Below are positions 8,254 to 16,962 of a DNA stretch of 64,000 nucleotides, one piece after another. Below the pieces are notes generated by a model. It made no database searches, was not told where the DNA came from, and saw nothing but the letters and a program-made list of their open reading frames with translations. Position 1 is the first letter of the stretch, and each line of letters starts with the position of its first letter. The stretch comes from Streptomyces sp. NBC_01296 (GTDB lineage Bacteria > Actinomycetota > Actinomycetes > Streptomycetales > Streptomycetaceae). Both the position numbers and the translations under genes were made by a program. The DNA is taken from positions 7,874,001 to 7,938,000 of the forward strand of contig NZ_CP130720.1 in NCBI RefSeq assembly GCF_035984415.1, written 5' to 3'.

Positions 8254-9558
8254 CTACGCGGGAGCCGGCGGCTTTCCCCCGGGTGTCGCCGTGCTCTCGG
8301 CGTCCTCGGCGATGAAGTCCATCACGGCAAGGGCGAAGAGGAGCACGAGGGCAATGCCCAGGATGACCCAGCCGGTCGGGTGCGGCCACAGGATGAAGGC
8401 GAGGACGGCGACAGCCACCAGGATCCAGGTGATCCAGCTGCGGTGGCGACCGACGAACGAGCCGACCGGGCCGGTACGCAGGCCCGCCCGGTCGGCCGCG
8501 GCCCGGGTGGCCGCGATACCGGAATGCCACACCTCGCGGACCACCGTGGCGCGGCGTCCCGGCCCCGAGAGCCAGGCGGCGAGCGCGAGCAGTACGCCGA
8601 GGACCACGACCGCGCGGACGGTGATGCGCAGGAGGCGGATCATCGCGTCGTAGACGGCACCGGCGGCCGGCTGGGAGACGGTGTCGGGGAGCGCGTTGAG
8701 ATAGACCGTCCGGAAGACCGTCAGGGCGACGCCCAAAATGAGCGCCGCGGCGGCGAAGCCGAGGGCCGACGCGATCAGGGTGCGGCGCCGGTGGGCGGAG
8801 AGCAGGACGCCCACGGCCGCGAGGATGACGGCGAGGATCGGCAGCCACAGGCCGGCGAGCTCGAGCAACCGGAAGCCCGTCTTGACCCGGCCGATGTCGT
8901 CCGACCGGAGAACCGTGAAGTCGGTGTGGATCTCGGGGATCTTGCCGGCGACGCTGAGCCCGGCGTCCACGAGCCGGGTCTTCACCTGTTCGATCACCGG
9001 AGCGAGATCGAGGGTCACCGAGTCGTTCTTGATCTGGACGGCTCCCTCGTCGTTGCCGGTCAGCGCGCGTACGAGCGAGGTGTGGATCGTACGGTTCGCG
9101 CCGGTCCAGATGGTGTCGAAGGCCTTCGACGCGACGACGTCCTGGGCCTTCTCGTGCACGAAGCTGCGGACCGCGCCCTCGAGCCCGTCACCCAGCTTCC
9201 CCAGCCCCTTCGCGAGCAGCGGCCGGTCGTCCGGGGCCACGCCCTCGAGCAGGGCGGGCAGGTCGAGGTGTTCCATGACCGCGCCCGTGACCCGGTTCGC
9301 GACGGCCGCCTGTACGTCGGGGTCGGAGGCGAGCGGGGCCACGGTGGCGACGTAGCGGTCGGTGTCGCCCACGATGTCCGCCGTCCAGGCGGCGACGATG
9401 CCCAGCGGGGCCAGGACGCAGCCGATGACGATCAGCACCGCTGACAGGAACGCGCGCACCCGGTGGTGGGGCGGCGGGCGTCTCGCGGCCTCGCTCTCCA
9501 GCGTGGCAACCCGGGCCCGCAGTGCGGCGAGTTCGCTCTGACTTTCGTCGTCCGGCAT
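8254..9558 (-). CDS. Membrane protein with paired-TM architecture, unknown function
   Basis: The 434-residue product has a short N-terminal coiled coil (residues about 5-22) and one TM helix near 33-57. A large extracytoplasmic region follows (about 58-225), then four to five TM helices. The last two form 'SWITWILVAVAVLAFILWP' and 'GWVILGIALVLLFALAVMDF'. Similar proteins are annotated only as hypothetical membrane proteins in Streptomyces. The start is fixed by AGGAGG seven bases upstream of ATG 9558. It is divergent from the PLDc_N/SHOCT gene. Confidence 0.75.
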   Translation of the reverse strand: MPDDESQSELAALRARVATLESEAARRPPPHHRVRAFLSAVLIVIGCVLAPLGIVAAWTADIVGDTDRYVATVAPLASDPDVQAAVANRVTGAVMEHLDLPALLEGVAPDDRPLLAKGLGKLGDGLEGAVRSFVHEKAQDVVASKAFDTIWTGANRTIHTSLVRALTGNDEGAVQIKNDSVTLDLAPVIEQVKTRLVDAGLSVAGKIPEIHTDFTVLRSDDIGRVKTGFRLLELAGLWLPILAVILAAVGVLLSAHRRRTLIASALGFAAAALILGVALTVFRTVYLNALPDTVSQPAAGAVYDAMIRLLRITVRAVVVLGVLLALAAWLSGPGRRATVVREVWHSGIAATRAAADRAGLRTGPVGSFVGRHRSWITWILVAVAVLAFILWPHPTGWVILGIALVLLFALAVMDFIAEDAESTATPGGKPPAPA

Positions 9559-9803
9559 GACAGCCCTCCTAGGGGTCGTACCCCAGACAATCCCGGCCCG
9601 CTCGATCCGGCGAGTGGAGGCGACCCGTCCGGGTGAGACCCGCCGATGCGACCCGTGGCCCGCGGTGCGGCCCGGCGAGCACGGCGGTTGCGCCGTGCGG
9701 TGCGGCGCGGGGCAAGCCGTACGGGACCGCTCGACATGCGGAACGCAGTGTGCGAGCCAATACTGCTGATCGCGGGCATCGGGCCCGCCCGAAGGAGGCA
9801 TCC

Positions 9804-10208
9804 GTGGACGACTACCCGGCACTCAGCATCTTCTGGTCCATGCTGTGGTTCTTCCTGTGGATCATGTGGCTGTTCCTGCTGTTCAAGATCATCACGGACA
9901 TCTTCCGCGACCATGAGATGAGCGGCTGGGCCAAGGCGGGCTGGCTGATCTTCGTCATCCTGCTGCCCTTCCTCGGCGTGCTGGTCTACGTCATCGCCCG
10001 CGGCAAGAGCATGACCCAGCGGGACGTCAAGCAGGCCAAGGACAACGAGGCCGCCTTCCAGGACTACATCCGCCAGACGGCGGGCAGCGCTCCGGCCGGC
10101 GGCGGATCGGGCGGCGCGGACGAGCTGGCCAAGCTCGCCGAGCTGAAGGCCAAGGGCGCGCTCACCGAGGAGGAGTTCCAGCAGGCCAAGTCGAAGCTGC
10201 TGGCCTGA
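9804..10208 (+). CDS. PLDc_N-like membrane segment plus SHOCT domain protein
   Basis: This 134-residue protein begins at GTG 9804, seven bases after GAAGGAGG. Two TM helices (about residues 8-30 and 45-65) are separated by 'MSGWAKAGWLIFVILLP', a pattern of the PLDc_N/cardiolipin synthase N-terminal module. The C-terminus (about 104-134) is a SHOCT domain, 'LAELKAKGALTEEEFQQAK'. No catalytic HKD motif is present, so it is not a phospholipase. A role in membrane stress sensing or scaffold formation is plausible but unproven. Confidence 0.85.
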   Translation: MDDYPALSIFWSMLWFFLWIMWLFLLFKIITDIFRDHEMSGWAKAGWLIFVILLPFLGVLVYVIARGKSMTQRDVKQAKDNEAAFQDYIRQTAGSAPAGGGSGGADELAKLAELKAKGALTEEEFQQAKSKLLA

Positions 10209-10343
10209 CGGCGCAGGGTCGACAGCCGGTACGGCCCGCACGTACGCGCTCTCGCACGGACCCGGGGCCGACCGTGAGGGGGCCGGCCCCGAGGATGGCC
10301 CCGGCACCGACCTGCGGCACCCGAGTGTGCGCGCGACCCGGTC

Positions 10344-11435
10344 TCATCGGCGGGGGAGCGGCAGCGTCGCCTGGTGGTGCGGGCTGCGGTCCTCCATGCC
10401 GTACCGGGCGCTCAGTTTCGAGATCAGCAGGCAGTACGCGGGTGCGCACACCAGCTCGAGGACGAGCGCCTGCCACGGGGCGTCTGCGGCGGTTCCGGAA
10501 TCGGCCAGCTGCCCCAGCGCGAGCGCAATGCCGTAGGACAGCACGTTGTTCGCCGTGTGGATCGCGATCACGGCCTCCAGCCCGCCCGTACGGATGACGA
10601 GCCAGCCCCACCACACCGCGGAGTAGAAGAGCAGCGCGAACCCGGACCATGCACCGAACCCGTGGGCGAGGGCGAAGAGCAGCGAGGCGACGACGATCCC
10701 CGGCCAGGGCGAACGGAGGAACCCTCCGAAGAACTGGGCGAGCCAGCCCCGGAAGACGAACTCCTCGGCCGCGGCCTGGAAGGGAACCAGCACCAGGAAC
10801 ACTGCGCAGCCGAGCAGCAGCGGCAGCCATCCGGGAAATTCTCCCGCGAGGCTCTCCGGGCCGTCCTCGATCCAGCCCCAGAGCAGGAGTACGCCCATCT
10901 GAAGCGCCATCAGGGGGAACGCCACGGCAGCGCAGCGGGCGAGCCAACGCCAGCGCAGCCGGCCCAGGACGGACATCACCGTTCCGGCGGGCCGGTGGCC
11001 GCAGGCACGGACCGCCAACAGGACGACGGGAATGCCGACCGCCAGGCTCAGGAGCCCCATGGCCTCGTCCGTCAGCGGGTCGGACAGCACCCGGTCACTG
11101 CCGTCGGGGGCGAGCTTCAGGCCCAGTCCGTGGCCGATTGCGATGCAGGCCGCGGTGACGGCTATGAGGCCCACCGCCAGGAGGACCGTGACGAGGAGAA
11201 CCTCGCCGAGACGCCCGAGTGCGCCCTGCCGCCCGTTCCTCGCCTGCTCGTGATACCGGGAGCCGGCCGGCGCTGCCACGAGGGCAGGGGGCTGGACGTA
11301 CCCGGGATGGGGCCCGGGCCGACCCTGCGGCGGGGGCCACGGGGCTGCGCCACCGGAAGGGCCGCCGCCGTCCCACGCCTGGGCGTTCGGGTCGGCGGGC
11401 CTGAGCCGGCCATCCGGAGGGGGAGTGTCTGACAC
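10344..11435 (-). CDS. CPBP-family intramembrane metalloprotease (Abi/Rce1-like)
   Basis: The 363-residue protein has a Pro/Gly-rich cytoplasmic N-terminus (about 80 residues) and eight or so TM helices. It carries the CPBP catalytic motifs: 'EEFVFRGWL' (EExxxR), 'FALAHGFG' (FxxxH) and 'AIHTANN' (HxxxN/B type). Members are intramembrane proteases or scaffolds linked to prenyl-protein processing or bacteriocin immunity. No toxin or bacteriocin gene is adjacent, so the substrate is unknown. Confidence 0.88.
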   Translation of the reverse strand: MSDTPPPDGRLRPADPNAQAWDGGGPSGGAAPWPPPQGRPGPHPGYVQPPALVAAPAGSRYHEQARNGRQGALGRLGEVLLVTVLLAVGLIAVTAACIAIGHGLGLKLAPDGSDRVLSDPLTDEAMGLLSLAVGIPVVLLAVRACGHRPAGTVMSVLGRLRWRWLARCAAVAFPLMALQMGVLLLWGWIEDGPESLAGEFPGWLPLLLGCAVFLVLVPFQAAAEEFVFRGWLAQFFGGFLRSPWPGIVVASLLFALAHGFGAWSGFALLFYSAVWWGWLVIRTGGLEAVIAIHTANNVLSYGIALALGQLADSGTAADAPWQALVLELVCAPAYCLLISKLSARYGMEDRSPHHQATLPLPRR

Positions 11436-11534
11436 AGGTACGGCCCGCCTTCTTCCCGTTCGACTGTCTGCGCACCCATTCGATCACGCGTACGCCCCGC
11501 AGTCGGCCGACGGCCGACGGCCGCCGGACCCCGA

Positions 11535-11804
11535 TCAGTTGATCCGCTGCCCGGCCTCCGCGCGGACCGACGTCAGCGCCTGACACGTCAGGGTGACGGC
11601 CCGGCCGGGCGGCGTGATCTCTTTCGGGGAGACCGCCACGTGTCACGCCGTCATCTTCCTGCGGCTGCCTGCCGGATCCTCGAACCGGCCGTACGTGCCG
11701 GAGGCCGCGAAGCCTGCGACGATGAGCCCCGCCACCCTGGCCGCGACGATCCCGATGGCCCTCCCGGTCCGGCTGCCGCTGCGCGGCGGCGGGAGCATGC
11801 TCAT
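11535..11804 (-). pseudogene. Small secreted protein gene interrupted by an in-frame TGA
   Basis: From ATG 11804 the frame reads 53 codons with a signal-like hydrophobic stretch ('GIVAARVAGLIVAGFAASG'), meets TGA at 11643-11645, then continues in the same frame for 35 codons ('HVAVSPKEITPPGRAVTLTC' and onward) to TGA 11535-11537. Third positions are almost all G/C on both sides of the TGA, which supports former coding. The C-terminal piece resembles the start of Ig-like domains of small exported Streptomyces proteins. A TGC-to-TGA (Cys) change would explain it. The ribosome site is weak, and a chance ORF remains possible. Confidence 0.4.
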
Positions 11805-11955
11805 GCCCCACGGCTACGTCACCGTCTACGCGCATCCCCCTCCGGGTTGCGGGAATTCAGGCCCTACCGGCAGGTATGGGACCGTGTTCCGCCCAGGTTT
11901 GATAGGAGTTGGCGTAACCGGTGCGCCAGTACGTCTGAGCGGGAAGGGCACGATC

Positions 11956-12129
11956 ATGCTGGAGTTTCCCAAGCCGCGAGCCCTGCTGTGCTCGTACTGC
12001 CAGGCCGGCCCGAAGGACGGGACGGCGCGGACCCTGTCGGCGGAGGCCGGAATGCTGACGGTCACCTGGCACACCGCATCGTGCCCGCACTACGCGGCGG
12101 ACCGCATCCTCGCCGACAAACGCATCTGA
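11956..12129 (+). CDS. Small CxxC protein, possible zinc-binding
   Basis: A 57-residue ORF has the pattern 'LLCSYCQAGP' and, near the C-terminus, 'HTASCPHYAAD'. This gives a CxxC pair plus H/C/H ligands that could bind one zinc. G/C-rich third positions support coding. It sits between the 520-bp gap and the convergent GyrB-like gene. No family name can be given. The longer in-frame extension to 11593 has no recognisable content and overlaps the antisense pseudogene, so I use the internal ATG. Confidence 0.5.
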   Translation: MLEFPKPRALLCSYCQAGPKDGTARTLSAEAGMLTVTWHTASCPHYAADRILADKRI

Positions 12130-12186
12130 CCCGCGGGCTTCTCGGAGGATGCCGGGCGGCAATCGGGCGGGAGGTGTTGCGGGTGC

Positions 12187-13293
12187 TTACCGGGGATTGG
12201 GTGCGGTGGTGCGGGTGGCGTTGCGGATGATGGCTGCGGCCTCGTTCGGGTTGCGGTTCAGCCAGGCCGTGAGGTGTTCGTGGACGACCTCCTGGACGTA
12301 GGTCCCCGTCGGGGTGCTGTCCAGCCTGGTTCGGGTCGCGCCTTCGAAGCAGGGGTCGTCGATCTTGACCGACACGACTGCCGTCAGGCCCCTGCCGACG
12401 GCATCGCGGGTGAGGCCGTCGTCCGCCCCGGGCAGCAGGTGCTCCTGTCGGGCGTACGCGTTGAACGCCTTCGGCAGCGCGGTCCAGAAGCCCGCCTCGT
12501 GGGTGCCGCCCTCATGCGTGCGGATGCTGTTCGCGAAGGAGTGGACGCTCCCGCTGTCGGACGTGTCCCACTGGAGGGCGATCTCGACGGAGATCGCGCT
12601 GTCCTCGTCCGCCGCCACGAAGGCGATGACGGTGGGATGGATCGGTTCTCCCTTGCGGGAGTTGAGGTGACTCACGAGGTCCTGGGCGCCTTGCTCACAA
12701 GAGTGGCGGACCGTGCGGGTCGTGCTTCGCTCGTCGGTGAGGGAGAGGGCCAGGCCCCTGTTCAGGGAGGCCAACTCCCGGAAGCGGTACGACAGTGTGG
12801 CGAAGGAGAAATCCGTGGTCTCGAAGATGCCGGCGTCGGGCCAGAAGGTGATCACGGTGCCGGTTTCGGCCGCCTCCTCGCGCCTGGCCGGCGGGGCGAC
12901 CGGGACGCCCCTCCCGTACTCCTGCGTCCAGCGCAAGCCATCGCGCCGGACCTCGACCTCGAGGCGGCTCGACAGCGCGTTGACCACGCAGATGCCCACG
13001 TCGTGAACGGTGCCGGCGCGGAACTCGGTCAGTACGGCCTCGATACCCGGATCCGTCGGGATGCCCCGGCCGTTGTCGACGACGCGCACGCCGCCGTCGG
13101 GCGTGATCGTGACGTCGATGGTGTCGCCGTGGCCGGCCAGAGCCTCCGCCACCGCGTGGCCGACGAGCTCGAAGACCAAGCGGTGCAGACCGCGCTCGCC
13201 GACCGAGCCGATGAACATGCCCGGCCGCTTGCGTACGGCTGCAAGGCCTTCCAGTACCTGGATGTGACTGGCGTCGTACGACGTCTCGCTCAT
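12187..13293 (-). CDS. Degenerate GyrB-like ATPase/transducer protein lacking TOPRIM
   Basis: The 368-residue product aligns with the N-terminal half of GyrB/ParE only: a GHKL ATPase domain (about 1-200) and a transducer domain (about 205-365). The TOPRIM and C-terminal regions are absent. The opening 'VLEGLAAVRKRPGMFIG' and 'DNGRGIP' (D73) are GyrB-like, and E42 (catalytic base position) is kept. However, the Mg-binding Asn46 is His and Asp49 is Ala. The ATP-lid segment before 'VGICVVNAL' is about 13 residues short, and the QTK-loop equivalent reads 'ATRTRL'. It is not a functional gyrase subunit by itself; ATP binding or hydrolysis is doubtful. GGGAGG before ATG 13293 sets the start. Confidence 0.8.
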   Translation of the reverse strand: MSETSYDASHIQVLEGLAAVRKRPGMFIGSVGERGLHRLVFELVGHAVAEALAGHGDTIDVTITPDGGVRVVDNGRGIPTDPGIEAVLTEFRAGTVHDVGICVVNALSSRLEVEVRRDGLRWTQEYGRGVPVAPPARREEAAETGTVITFWPDAGIFETTDFSFATLSYRFRELASLNRGLALSLTDERSTTRTVRHSCEQGAQDLVSHLNSRKGEPIHPTVIAFVAADEDSAISVEIALQWDTSDSGSVHSFANSIRTHEGGTHEAGFWTALPKAFNAYARQEHLLPGADDGLTRDAVGRGLTAVVSVKIDDPCFEGATRTRLDSTPTGTYVQEVVHEHLTAWLNRNPNEAAAIIRNATRTTAPNPR

Positions 13294-13322
13294 GAAGGAT
13301 CCTCCCTGGACGATCTTGCGCG

Positions 13323-13340
13323 GGGACATGTCCCATTCTA
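13323..13340 (-). promoter_or_regulatory. Palindrome and -10-like box upstream of the GyrB-like gene
   Basis: On the minus strand a -10-like TAGAAT (13335-13340) is followed at once by the perfect 12-bp palindrome GGGACATGTCCC (13323-13334). The palindrome lies where transcription would start, 30 bp before ATG 13293. This is a candidate repressor site, or a promoter with an alternative leaderless start at the ATG inside the palindrome. Confidence 0.4.
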
Positions 13341-13543
13341 GGGAAGAACGGGTGAAAGCCCAGGTCAGATGGGGTGTACGGAAGGCCTGGAGCGGCGTCT
13401 GCGCGGCTCCCGTGCGGTGGCTGGATCCGGGGGGTCGAGGGCGGGCCCCGCGTGTCGCCGCGATCCCGCGCAAGGCCCTCACGAGGGCGAAATCAGCTGC
13501 GCCCAGGGGGGTTTCTCCGGCGATTCCCGACGCGGAATGCCGC

Positions 13544-14332
13544 TCACAGCGTCGTGATGAGTCCGCCGTCGATGGTGTGGTCGGAGCCCGTGGTGTTGCC
13601 GGACCTGTCCGAGGCCAGCAGCAGGACGAGATCGGCGACCTCCTCGGGGCGGGTGAAGCGCCCCGTGACGCTCTGGGCGGCGGCGCCCGCGACGATGTCG
13701 GCCGGTGTGCTCCCCGTACCGCCCGCGACGGTGGCCGCGACGCCCTGCTCCCCGAGCCAGAGGGCCGTCTCGACCGGGCCGGGGCTGATGGTGTTGACGC
13801 GTACGCCGTGCGGGCCGACCTCCTTGGACAGCGCCTTCGAGAAATTGGCGAGCGCAGCCTTCGCCGCGGAGTAGTCGATCACCGCCGGGTCGGGCAGGAA
13901 GGCGTTGACCGAGCCGACGGTGACGATCGACCCCGCGCCGCGCTCGATGAGGTGCGGGAGAGCGGCCCGGGTGGTGCGGACGGCCGTGAGGAAGTTGATG
14001 GTCAGGGCCCAGGCCCAGTCCTCGTCGGTCAGCGACAGGAAGCCGCCCAGCCGCGGACGCACGGCGCCGACGTTGTTGACGAGGATGTCGAGCCCGCCGA
14101 ACGCCGCGACCGCCTCCCGAACCGCCTGCTCCGGTCCGTCCGGGCTTGTCAGGTCGACCGCGACGGGCCGGACCCGCCCGCCGGCCGCCAGTTCCGTCAA
14201 CGGGCCGCTCACCGTACGGGCGGCCGCGACCACCCGGGCGCCCTCGCCGGCCAGCGCCCGGGTGACCGCCAGGCCGATGCCCTTGCTCGCTCCGGTGACG
14301 ACCGCCACCTTGTCCGTGAGATGCAGGTCCAC
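13544..14332 (-). CDS. SDR-family NAD(P)-dependent oxidoreductase
   Basis: This 262-residue classical short-chain dehydrogenase has 'TGASKGIG' (cofactor glycine loop, about residues 12-19), 'NNVGA' (about 88), a catalytic Ser in 'VGSVNAF', and 'YSAAK' (Tyr-x-x-x-Lys). The C-terminus 'NTTGSDHTIDGGL' resembles SDRs that end in the usual G-x-x-x-x-x-DGG motif. The substrate is unknown. GAGGAG lies six bases before GTG 14332, which I prefer over longer in-frame extensions. It is not clearly in an operon with its neighbours. Confidence 0.9.
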   Translation of the reverse strand: MDLHLTDKVAVVTGASKGIGLAVTRALAGEGARVVAAARTVSGPLTELAAGGRVRPVAVDLTSPDGPEQAVREAVAAFGGLDILVNNVGAVRPRLGGFLSLTDEDWAWALTINFLTAVRTTRAALPHLIERGAGSIVTVGSVNAFLPDPAVIDYSAAKAALANFSKALSKEVGPHGVRVNTISPGPVETALWLGEQGVAATVAGGTGSTPADIVAGAAAQSVTGRFTRPEEVADLVLLLASDRSGNTTGSDHTIDGGLITTL

Positions 14333-14472
14333 GCAGTGCTCCTCGACGCGGTGCGGACCGGGTCCGGGGCGCCCGGCCCACGAGGACCGAGTCTGCACGA
14401 ACACCGGTCCGGGGCGGTCCCGACGGGGCCACGGCGTCAGGCAGGTGGCCCTCGCAACCGCGCGTACGGCCG

Positions 14473-15486
14473 TCAGCCGAGGCGCGTCGGGGAGGAGGCC
14501 GCCGGGGCCAGCATGCGCGGGGCGCCCGTGCCGTCCGCCGGGACCGTCCACAGATCGGTGGTGTCCGCCCGGCCCTCGGCGGGCAGGGCGTACGCCAGCG
14601 TGCGGTCGTCGAGCCACACGGCCTGGTCGTCCACGCTCCGCTTCTCCGCGAGCGGCGTCTCGCGCAGCGTCCCCAGGTCCAGTACGTGCTCGCGCCACAG
14701 CGACGCGCCGCGCGCGACGCGCTTCTTGTACGCGACCCGGGTCTCGTCCGGGGACAGGGAAGGGCACTCGACGTTCTGGGCGAGGGTGGTGACGCTGCGC
14801 CGCGAGACCGAGCCCTTCACCAGGTACGTCTGGCCGGCGGTGGCGAGGGTGGCGTAGAAGGTGTCGTCGTCCTTGGAGAAGGTGACGCCCCAGAAGTTCA
14901 CATCGCCCGAGGTGTACGGCCGGCCGTCCAGTTGGATGGAGAACTTCTCCAGGTCCGGTTCCATCGCCCCGGTACGGGTGTCCACGATCGCGGTGCGCGT
15001 GGAGAAGAACGCGGCGCCGTACGACTCACCGGAGACGAACACCGTCCAGGCGGCGAAGTGGCCGCTCGGCGAGACCCGGGCCCGGGACGGGGTGCCCGCG
15101 AGCGGGAAGCTGCGCAGCGTGCGCAGGTCGGAGTCGACGATCAGGGCCCGGTTGTCCTGGGCGAGTGCGCCCGGAGTGGAGTTCAGGCACACGCCGGTGC
15201 CGCCGGCCGCGTGGAAGCGCCGGCAGGCGAGGCCCGACGCGGTGCGCTCCGCCTGGGGCGATTGCCCCGGGACCGAGACGAGTGCCCCGCGGTGCGGGCC
15301 CTGCGCGCCGTTGAGGAAGGCCAGCCGGTCCTGCCGCCCGAGCGTGACCGGGCCCTGGGCGACCGTCGGGTCCCCCTCGTGCGTCTGCTCGGCCCGGGCG
15401 GCGGCGCGCAGCACCAGCGCGGCGGCGAGGCCCCCGAGGAGCAGCACGGCCACGGCGAGTACGAGCAGCCGGCGTGAGCGGGTCAT
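14473..15486 (-). CDS. Membrane-anchored TolB/PD40-like beta-propeller protein
   Basis: The 337-residue product starts with a single signal-anchor helix ('LLVLAVAVLLLGGLAAALVL', about 7-27). Repeated beta-propeller-like blades follow, with phrases such as 'ARVSPSGHFAAW', 'VTFSKDDDTFYATL', 'PSLSPDETRVAYKK' and 'DQAVWLDDRTLAYAL'. Such TolB-like propellers usually bind proteins or ligands outside the membrane. Its ATG overlaps the stop of the upstream MFS gene (ATGA), so the two are translationally coupled and likely work together. Confidence 0.82.
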   Translation of the reverse strand: MTRSRRLLVLAVAVLLLGGLAAALVLRAAARAEQTHEGDPTVAQGPVTLGRQDRLAFLNGAQGPHRGALVSVPGQSPQAERTASGLACRRFHAAGGTGVCLNSTPGALAQDNRALIVDSDLRTLRSFPLAGTPSRARVSPSGHFAAWTVFVSGESYGAAFFSTRTAIVDTRTGAMEPDLEKFSIQLDGRPYTSGDVNFWGVTFSKDDDTFYATLATAGQTYLVKGSVSRRSVTTLAQNVECPSLSPDETRVAYKKRVARGASLWREHVLDLGTLRETPLAEKRSVDDQAVWLDDRTLAYALPAEGRADTTDLWTVPADGTGAPRMLAPAASSPTRLG

Positions 15487-16835
15487 CGGGTTCCTCGGGG
15501 GTGTCGGGCCGGTTCGGGAGCGGTGTCGGGGGCCGCCGGGCGGAGTACGAAGCCCGCGACGGCCGCGCAGCAGCACAGCCCCGCCGCGGCGCCGGCGAGC
15601 GCCGGACCTGCGCCCCAGAGGGTCCAGGCGGCGCCGAACGCGAGCGAGCAGCCGAAGCGGGCCAGCGCCTGGCCGGTGCCGACGAGGGCGATTCCGGTGG
15701 CGCGCAGTTTCGCGGGAACGGTCGCGGCGACGGCGGCGGGGAGGACCCCGTCGGTCGCGGCGTAGAACAGGCCGTGCAGTACGAGGACCAGGTAGGGGAG
15801 CGCGGGCTGGTGCGGGGCCCACAGCAGCAGCCCGTATCCGGCCAGGAGGAGGGCGTGCCCCGCGAGGAACACGGTGCGACGCCCGATCCGGTCGGCGAGG
15901 GCGCCGGCCGGCACGGCCAGCAGCAGGAACACCGCGGCGGTACCCAGGGGGAGCAGCGGGAACCACTGCTCGCGGATGCCGGTGCGGTCCTGGAGCAGCA
16001 GGTAGAGGAAGGCGTCGCTGACGGTGGTCAGGCCCAGCAGGGTGGCGCAGAGCGCCAGGGCGCGCAGCCGCGGCAGCCGCAGCAGGGCCACCGCCTCCCG
16101 CAGGTTCACCGCGGCGGGCTTCGGGGAGTCCGGCTGCGCGGCCGCGGGCCTCGGGGAGGTGCCGACGTCCGGCCCGGGCGGGCCGAGGCCCGCGCCCGAC
16201 GGGACGAACAGCATGAGCACCACCACGCCGAGCACGGCGACGCACGCGCTGACGCCGAACACGGCGTCGTACCCGCCGACCGCCGTGTTCAGGATGAAGA
16301 AGGCGGCGAGCGGGCCGAGCAGGGCCCCGGTGGTGTCCATGGCGCGGTGGACGCCGAACGCGCGGCCCTGTAACTCGGCCGGTGTGGAAAGGGAGATCAG
16401 TGCGTCGCGCGGTGCGGTGCGCAGACCCTTGCCGGTGCGTTCCAGGGCGAGCACCACCCCCACCGGGCCGAGGCTGTGGGCGAGCAGCAGCAGTGGTTTG
16501 CACAGGGCGGACAGGCCGTAGCCGATGCCGGCGATCAGCTTGTGGTTGCGGACCCGGTCGGCGAGGTGGCCGCCGGTCAGCTGCACCAGCGCGCTCACTC
16601 CGTTGTAGACGCCGTCGAGCGCGCCGAAGCCGAGCGGGCTCAGCCCCAGTCCGGCGACCAGGTACAGGGGCAGCACTGCGGTGACCATCTCGGAGGAGAC
16701 GTCGGTGATCAGGCTGACCGTGCCCAGCGCGAGGACGGCCGAGGCGACGGCGGGGGCGCGGACGGGCCCGCCGTCCGGTGCGTTCTGCCGTGCGGTCTTC
16801 GCGCCGGCGGGCGCGGAGCGGTCCGCGAGGTACAT
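15483..16835 (-). CDS. MFS transporter
   Basis: The 450-residue, roughly 12-TM major facilitator shows 'GGHLADRVRNHKLIAG' (motif A, about residues 75-90) and a second-half motif 'GALADRIGRRTVFLAG'. The region 'ERTGKGLRTAPRDALIS' is typical of a Streptomyces MFS subgroup. The substrate is unknown. A hydrophilic loop (about 225-255) separates the halves. The start is taken at ATG 16835; an upstream palindrome suggests regulated expression. It is the first gene of a two-gene operon with the beta-propeller protein. Confidence 0.88.
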   Translation of the reverse strand: MYLADRSAPAGAKTARQNAPDGGPVRAPAVASAVLALGTVSLITDVSSEMVTAVLPLYLVAGLGLSPLGFGALDGVYNGVSALVQLTGGHLADRVRNHKLIAGIGYGLSALCKPLLLLAHSLGPVGVVLALERTGKGLRTAPRDALISLSTPAELQGRAFGVHRAMDTTGALLGPLAAFFILNTAVGGYDAVFGVSACVAVLGVVVLMLFVPSGAGLGPPGPDVGTSPRPAAAQPDSPKPAAVNLREAVALLRLPRLRALALCATLLGLTTVSDAFLYLLLQDRTGIREQWFPLLPLGTAAVFLLLAVPAGALADRIGRRTVFLAGHALLLAGYGLLLWAPHQPALPYLVLVLHGLFYAATDGVLPAAVAATVPAKLRATGIALVGTGQALARFGCSLAFGAAWTLWGAGPALAGAAAGLCCCAAVAGFVLRPAAPDTAPEPARHPRGTR

Positions 16836-16867
16836 GCTCTCGAGCTCCCGGTGCCGACGGTCTGAGT

Positions 16868-16885
16868 CACTCGTACGTGCGAGTG
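16868..16885. promoter_or_regulatory. Operator-like palindrome upstream of the MFS operon
   Basis: An 18-bp near-perfect inverted repeat has arms CACTCG and CGAGTG around TACGTG and only one mismatched pair. It lies 33 bp upstream of ATG 16835 and next to a -10-like TAGGGT (minus strand). Size and symmetry suit a TetR- or MarR-type repressor, but no such gene is adjacent. Confidence 0.5.
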
Positions 16886-16962
16886 AAACCCTAGTGGTTG
16901 TACGGGCCAACTGGGCGGTGTACGGCCTGAATCGGCTCGGTGGGGCGACTCGGTGGGGTGGC

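Noticed and set aside
11643..11645. TGA as a selenocysteine codon in the small secreted protein
   Set aside because: No SECIS-like structure or selenoprotein context was seen; a nonsense mutation is simpler.
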